A stretch of 64,000 nucleotides of DNA from contig NC_063156.1 of NCBI RefSeq assembly GCF_020921035.1, positions 27,762,283 through 27,826,282 on the forward strand, read 5' to 3'. A program made the position numbers and the translations under genes. Of this stretch, positions 60,124 to 64,000 are shown piece by piece (positions within the stretch are counted from its first letter, which is position 1; every line of letters begins with the position of its first letter). The notes beneath the pieces are model-generated. The model worked only from the letters and a program-made list of their open reading frames with translations. It was not told the DNA's origin and did no database searches. This DNA comes from Rhodamnia argentea. Its lineage: Eukaryota; Streptophyta; Magnoliopsida; Myrtales; Myrtaceae.

Positions 60124-61512
60124 CTTGCCCCGTTGCGTCCCGCGCCTTTTTAGGAGGTCCGTTTGGGCACGGGGCTGGTCGTGTCCTTGAGGGGGTGTTT
60201 GGAGGACCGATTATGTGAGAACCAGATGGAGAGTGCGTGATCTCCCCGTCCTTCATATTTTCTTTCGAAAAGAGGAAAATAAAAAGGAAATAAAGGAATT
60301 TAAAATAATAAGAAAAACCTCTTCCTATAATAGATTATTTTGTAGGATTAAGGCATTTTGTACGATTTTTCAACTATTTGGCTTGGATTCATGTTCACTG
60401 TTACATAACTCAAAGTACATCTTAATTCTTACAAATATTATCAAAAAAACATACGCAATAAGCATATGTTTTCGAAAGATTTCTCGTGTTACACACGAGA
60501 GTCTAATAATCCATTATTCAATTTCGACACTTTCGATGGTACCAAAGACGCTAATGAGGTTAATAAGTGACGAGTCATGGTGGAAATAATATGAAAATGC
60601 AGAACTATTCGCCTCCGTCGCTTCGGAATGTCGACATCGTCTTTACCAAAAATTTTTTTTTTTCCATTTATGAGAGTAGTTCGTTATCAAATGTGCCTCC
60701 AACTCATTGGTAAATGAAGACAAAAAAACAGATCATGAAAGGCTGTGGAGTTGTCTTTTTTCTTATGAAGAAAATACCATATGGGTTTTTGGGTACTAGT
60801 CGATGAGGGCGCAATCTCCTACGCGGGGCGGCGTTTGCCATATCAAATCGAGTGACGTATGCATCATGCATATACTAGAGCAAAATTTGCATTATTGCCG
60901 ATATATACCCCACTTGGACCTCTTCACCCAGCCCAAAATATCGATAATACAGAACAAGGAGCATTTTGAGCCCCTCTAACTTGAACCTCGGATGCCAATA
61001 AGCATGCAATCCTACTGGTAGAGGGATTGGGAGAACGGGGATGCTAGTATCATAGTCCCGTGCTCTGGAAAGAGACAGAGCAAAAGTCAAAGAGAGAAAA
61101 GTTAGAGAGATAGGACAGCTGAAAAAAAAAAATTGAACTATGTCTAAAATGAGGATAAGCCCATAATGGGCCTGGATCAGGTCCAATCACGGCCCTTTTT
61201 CAGTGGAATCCGGGCCGTGCCCGAGCTGACATGGCTCGGTAGGGATCTAGGACAACAAGTGGAGATGTTCACAGACGACGTCGTTTCAAAGGCATTGGTA
61301 ATGCTTCCTTCGTTTTTCTCAGAGACTATCTGGAACTGGAATTGAAGGCAGCTTTTTCCTTTTTCCCCTTTTTAATCTGTTTTGTTGTTTTTTTTTTTCT
61401 GGTAAAAATTCTGTCTGTCCGCCGAGGGTTTTGCAAGGGTTTATGCAAAACTCTGTCACTGCCACCCGCACCCAGAACCCGGCCATCGCCAGCGACATCT
61501 TCTGAATTCGCC
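60124..61512. promoter_or_regulatory. Bidirectional spacer between CDT1 and the TPR gene
   Basis: About 1.4 kb without a gene between divergent transcription units. Near the TPR gene are AGCCCA (61158-61163) and TGGGCC (61167-61172), the TGGGCY 'site II' word frequent in promoters of plant housekeeping, ribosomal and mitochondrial-protein genes. Confidence 0.4.
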
Positions 61513-63173
61513 ATGAGAAGAGCTTCCGCATACTTCCTCTCGCAGTACAGACGCCAAAACCCCAAACCCTTCTCACCAATCCCCTCCAGAAATTACGTTT
61601 CCAGTGTCCCCTCCGCTTCTCCTTCGTCTTCTTCAATCCTCAAGCCCTGTTCCAAGTCCCACGGATTGTTCTTCAAGCCCCACAAGTCCTTGGCACCCGC
61701 ATCGCGAAACCTCGACACCCTCGTCGAGAAACCCGCTCAAATCCCCTCGAGGCAGAGGAAAATCCAAGAAAGATCGCGGCTTGAGGAGGCCTTCGAGTCC
61801 GCCACCACGCTCGACGAAATGGTTGGCGCGTTCAAGAAGATGGAGTCCTCCTTCGACGAGAAGGAGCTCGGCTTGGCCTCTCTCAAGATCGGCCTCAAGC
61901 TTGATCAGGAGGGCGAGGACCCCAATAGGATTCTTCATTTCGCGGATAGGGCTTTGAAGGGCTTGGATAAAGATGGTAAGCCTAGTTTGCTTGTTGCCAT
62001 GACTTTGCAGCTGATGGGTTCTGCTAATTACACGTTGAAGAGGTTTAGTGATAGCTTGGGGTATTTGAATAGATCAAATAGGATGTTGGCTAATCTAGAG
62101 GAAGAGGGGTCTAGTGTTGAGGATATTAGACCCGTGCAGCACGCGGTGCTTCTTGAGTTGGCCAACGTGAAGACGGCAATGGGAAGAAGAGAGGAAGCTA
62201 TTAGGGATCTTAGGAAGTGTCTGGAGATTAAAGAGACGACTTTTGAGGAGGATAGTGTGGAGTTGGGTAAAGCAAATCGTGATGTCGCGGAAGCTTATGT
62301 TGCTGTTCTCAACTTTAAGGAGGCTCTGCCATTTGGTTTGAAGGCTCTGGAGATACACAAAAATCATCTAGGTAATAATTCAGTGGAGGTTGCGCATGAT
62401 AGGAGACTTCTTGGCGTGATATATAGCGGGTTGGAACAGCATGAGAAGGCGCTGGAGCACAATGAACTTTCGCAGAAGGTTTTGAAGAACTGGGGGCTCA
62501 ATTCTGATTTGCTCCGAGCTGAGATTGATGCTGCAAATATGCAGATTGCACTGGGGAAGACTGATCAGGCTATTAATTCTCTGAGGGATGCCGTCCCAAA
62601 GACAGAAAAAGATAGTCAGACTAGGGCTTTGGTGTTTATATCGATGGGGAAGGCACTGTATGACCAACAGAAGCTTGCAGATGCGAAGAGGTGCTTGGAG
62701 ATTGCTTGTGGGATTCTTGACAAGAAAGAGGCTTCATCTCCAATAGAAGTTGCAGAAGCATACTCCGAAATATCTATGCAGTATGAGACCATGAACGAGT
62801 TTGAAACGGCAATCTCATTACTAAAGAGAGCTCTCGTTTTGCTGGAGAAACTTCCGCAGGAGCAACATTCCGAGGGAAGTGTTTCTGCAAGGATAGGATG
62901 GTTGCTGTTGCTGACAGGGCAAGTACAACAGGCAATTCCTTACTTGGAGAGTGCAGCAGAAAGGTTGGAAGGAAGCTTTGGTTCAAAACATTTTGGAGTG
63001 GGTTATATTTATAACAATCTGGGAGCCGCATATTTGGAGCTAGATAGACCACAATCAGCCGCACAGATGTTTGCTGTTGCAAAGGATATTATGGATGTTG
63101 CGCTTGGTCCACATCATGCAGATTCAATTGAAGCCTGTCAGAACCTTTCAAAAGCATACAGTGCCATGGGAAG
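61513..63173 (+). CDS. Kinesin-light-chain-like TPR protein, probably organellar (first exon; gene continues past window)
   Basis: One long exon, 553 codons plus two bases, ends at the donor atgggaag|gtaag. I chose the ATG at 61513, not the upstream one at 61342. The protein then begins MRRASAYFLSQYRRQNPKPF, rich in Arg/Ser and free of acid residues, like a mitochondrial presequence. The upstream extension looks like untranslated leader. From about residue 90 onward there is a run of tetratricopeptide repeats, for example GRREEAIRDLRKCLEIKE, ALPFGLKALEIHKNHLG, EKALEHNELSQKVL and GYIYNNLGAAYLELDRPQSA, in the spacing of kinesin light chain repeats. TPR proteins act as scaffolds; no partner can be named. 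The C-terminal end should lie in a further exon. Confidence 0.8.
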
Positions 63174-64000
63174 GTAAGAAAAAACTGTGTAGTTTGTCTG
63201 TTTCTTTCCTTAAATTGGTGTTTTGCTTGACTTGTCAGTTGGGGAAAGTTGCTGCAAAAGCAGTAAGTTAAGTGTAGACACTAACTTGTGGTATTCACGT
63301 GAGATTGAATATGTGGCTGCTTAACTGAAACAATTAATTAATGGAGAGCCTGTGTGATGGTGCATCATACACCAACCGTGACTTCTTTTTTCTGCATTCA
63401 TTTTCGAAAGAAGCAACCTCCAACATGAGGATATCTGAAGACCGTCCAGAAGGAGTGAATCCCTCTCCCTTTCATTTTCCCCCTATTCCGTAGGTCCTTA
63501 TTGCAGGATGGCTTTGTTATGAAATTTTATACAAATAAACTCACATGCTGCTCGTGCATATATGTAACACTGTAGTGTCAGGTTGTACTGTGTGGTCGTC
63601 ATAGACTCACCTAGCTGCAACTTTTTGATCAATTCCAGAGATCATTCTGGACAGTAGATTGTAGAAGTTGTTTTAATCTCCTACCAGGATTTGTCAATTT
63701 CTTTTGCGTTCCTTGTTATGCTGGAGATCATTTTATGGTTAGAACTGCATCTCAGCTAGCCACTGTTTGAGGGTTGAAATAGCTTATCCCACACAGCTGG
63801 CTATATTCATTTCGCTCTTCTGCAGGTTTAAGAATGCTAGTTGTTGTCAACGTTTTGTCCCTTTTTCCCTCCTTACCTCTTGAGTTCATTTCTTTTATAG
63901 AAATTGTTTTTTTTTTTTTTGTGGCTAGCATTTTGTATAATATTCCTTTTTAATGTCATAAATCCCCTTTGACTTTCAGACCTGATACTGTGATACGTTA
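63174..64000 (+). other. Intron of the TPR gene (to window end or nearly so)
   Basis: No exon is clearly identifiable. Two acceptors exist: ctgcag at about 63825 and tttcag at about 63980. After the first, the frame closes quickly within 20 codons. After the second, the frame stays open to the edge. The true second exon may be either the latter or outside the window. Confidence 0.45.

Noticed and set aside
63823-63900. Candidate second exon of the TPR gene after ctgcag
   Set aside because: The frame closes after about 20 codons with Cys/Ser/Phe-rich sequence unlike a TPR C-terminus. It is more likely intron.
1-64000. CRISPR arrays, bacterial operons, phage or virus genes
   Set aside because: No regularly spaced identical repeats, no bacterial-type gene packing and no viral proteins. 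All recognised genes are intron-containing plant genes.

Overview
The window is nuclear DNA of a flowering plant, apparently a woody eudicot. Genes have GT-AG introns, spacers are AT-rich and full of transposon relics, and every recognisable protein is a plant family. A Myrtales origin is only a guess. No rRNA, tRNA, CRISPR or bacterial-type feature was found.

Region 1 (about 1.8-38.4 kb) is a tandem array of eight 2-oxoglutarate/Fe(II) dioxygenase loci of the 'ACC oxidase homolog' (E8/2A6-like) type, all on the + strand with the same three-exon plan. They fall into two lineages. The alpha lineage is at 2089-3423, 11057-12835 and 26127-28206, and all three open reading frames are intact. The beta lineage is at 6915-8571 (intact), 16113-18114, 23438-23978, 31032-31353 and 36439-38404 (all four broken). 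A 13-14 kb unit (10.5-24.6 kb) is repeated directly after itself (24.6-37.6 kb). The spacers carry reverse-strand tail exons of the neighbouring bHLH gene and forward-strand last exons of a receptor-like kinase. This suggests an ancestral order of kinase, alpha, beta, bHLH that was multiplied by unequal exchange. Later insertions include a 2.8-kb solo LTR just upstream of the intact beta gene, two PIF/Harbinger-type elements with TAA target duplications and visible empty sites, a degraded Copia element, and foldback elements.

Region 2 (39.8-46.3 kb) is a complete 11-exon gene on the - strand for a LONESOME HIGHWAY-like bHLH protein (716 aa, bHLH155/EMB1444 type). It has a TATA box and several upstream AUGs in its leader. 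Region 3 (46.3-56.4 kb) is about 10 kb without a convincing gene, holding foldback repeats.

Region 4 (56.4-64 kb) has a complete 7-exon CDT1 gene (- strand, 600 aa) with two E2F-type sites upstream. Head-to-head with it, about 1.5 kb away, is the start of a kinesin-light-chain-like TPR gene (+ strand) that runs off the window.

The dioxygenases probably serve specialised metabolism (substrate unknown), the bHLH serves transcription, and CDT1 serves replication licensing. They are neighbours rather than one pathway. The novelty here is the architecture and decay of the array.
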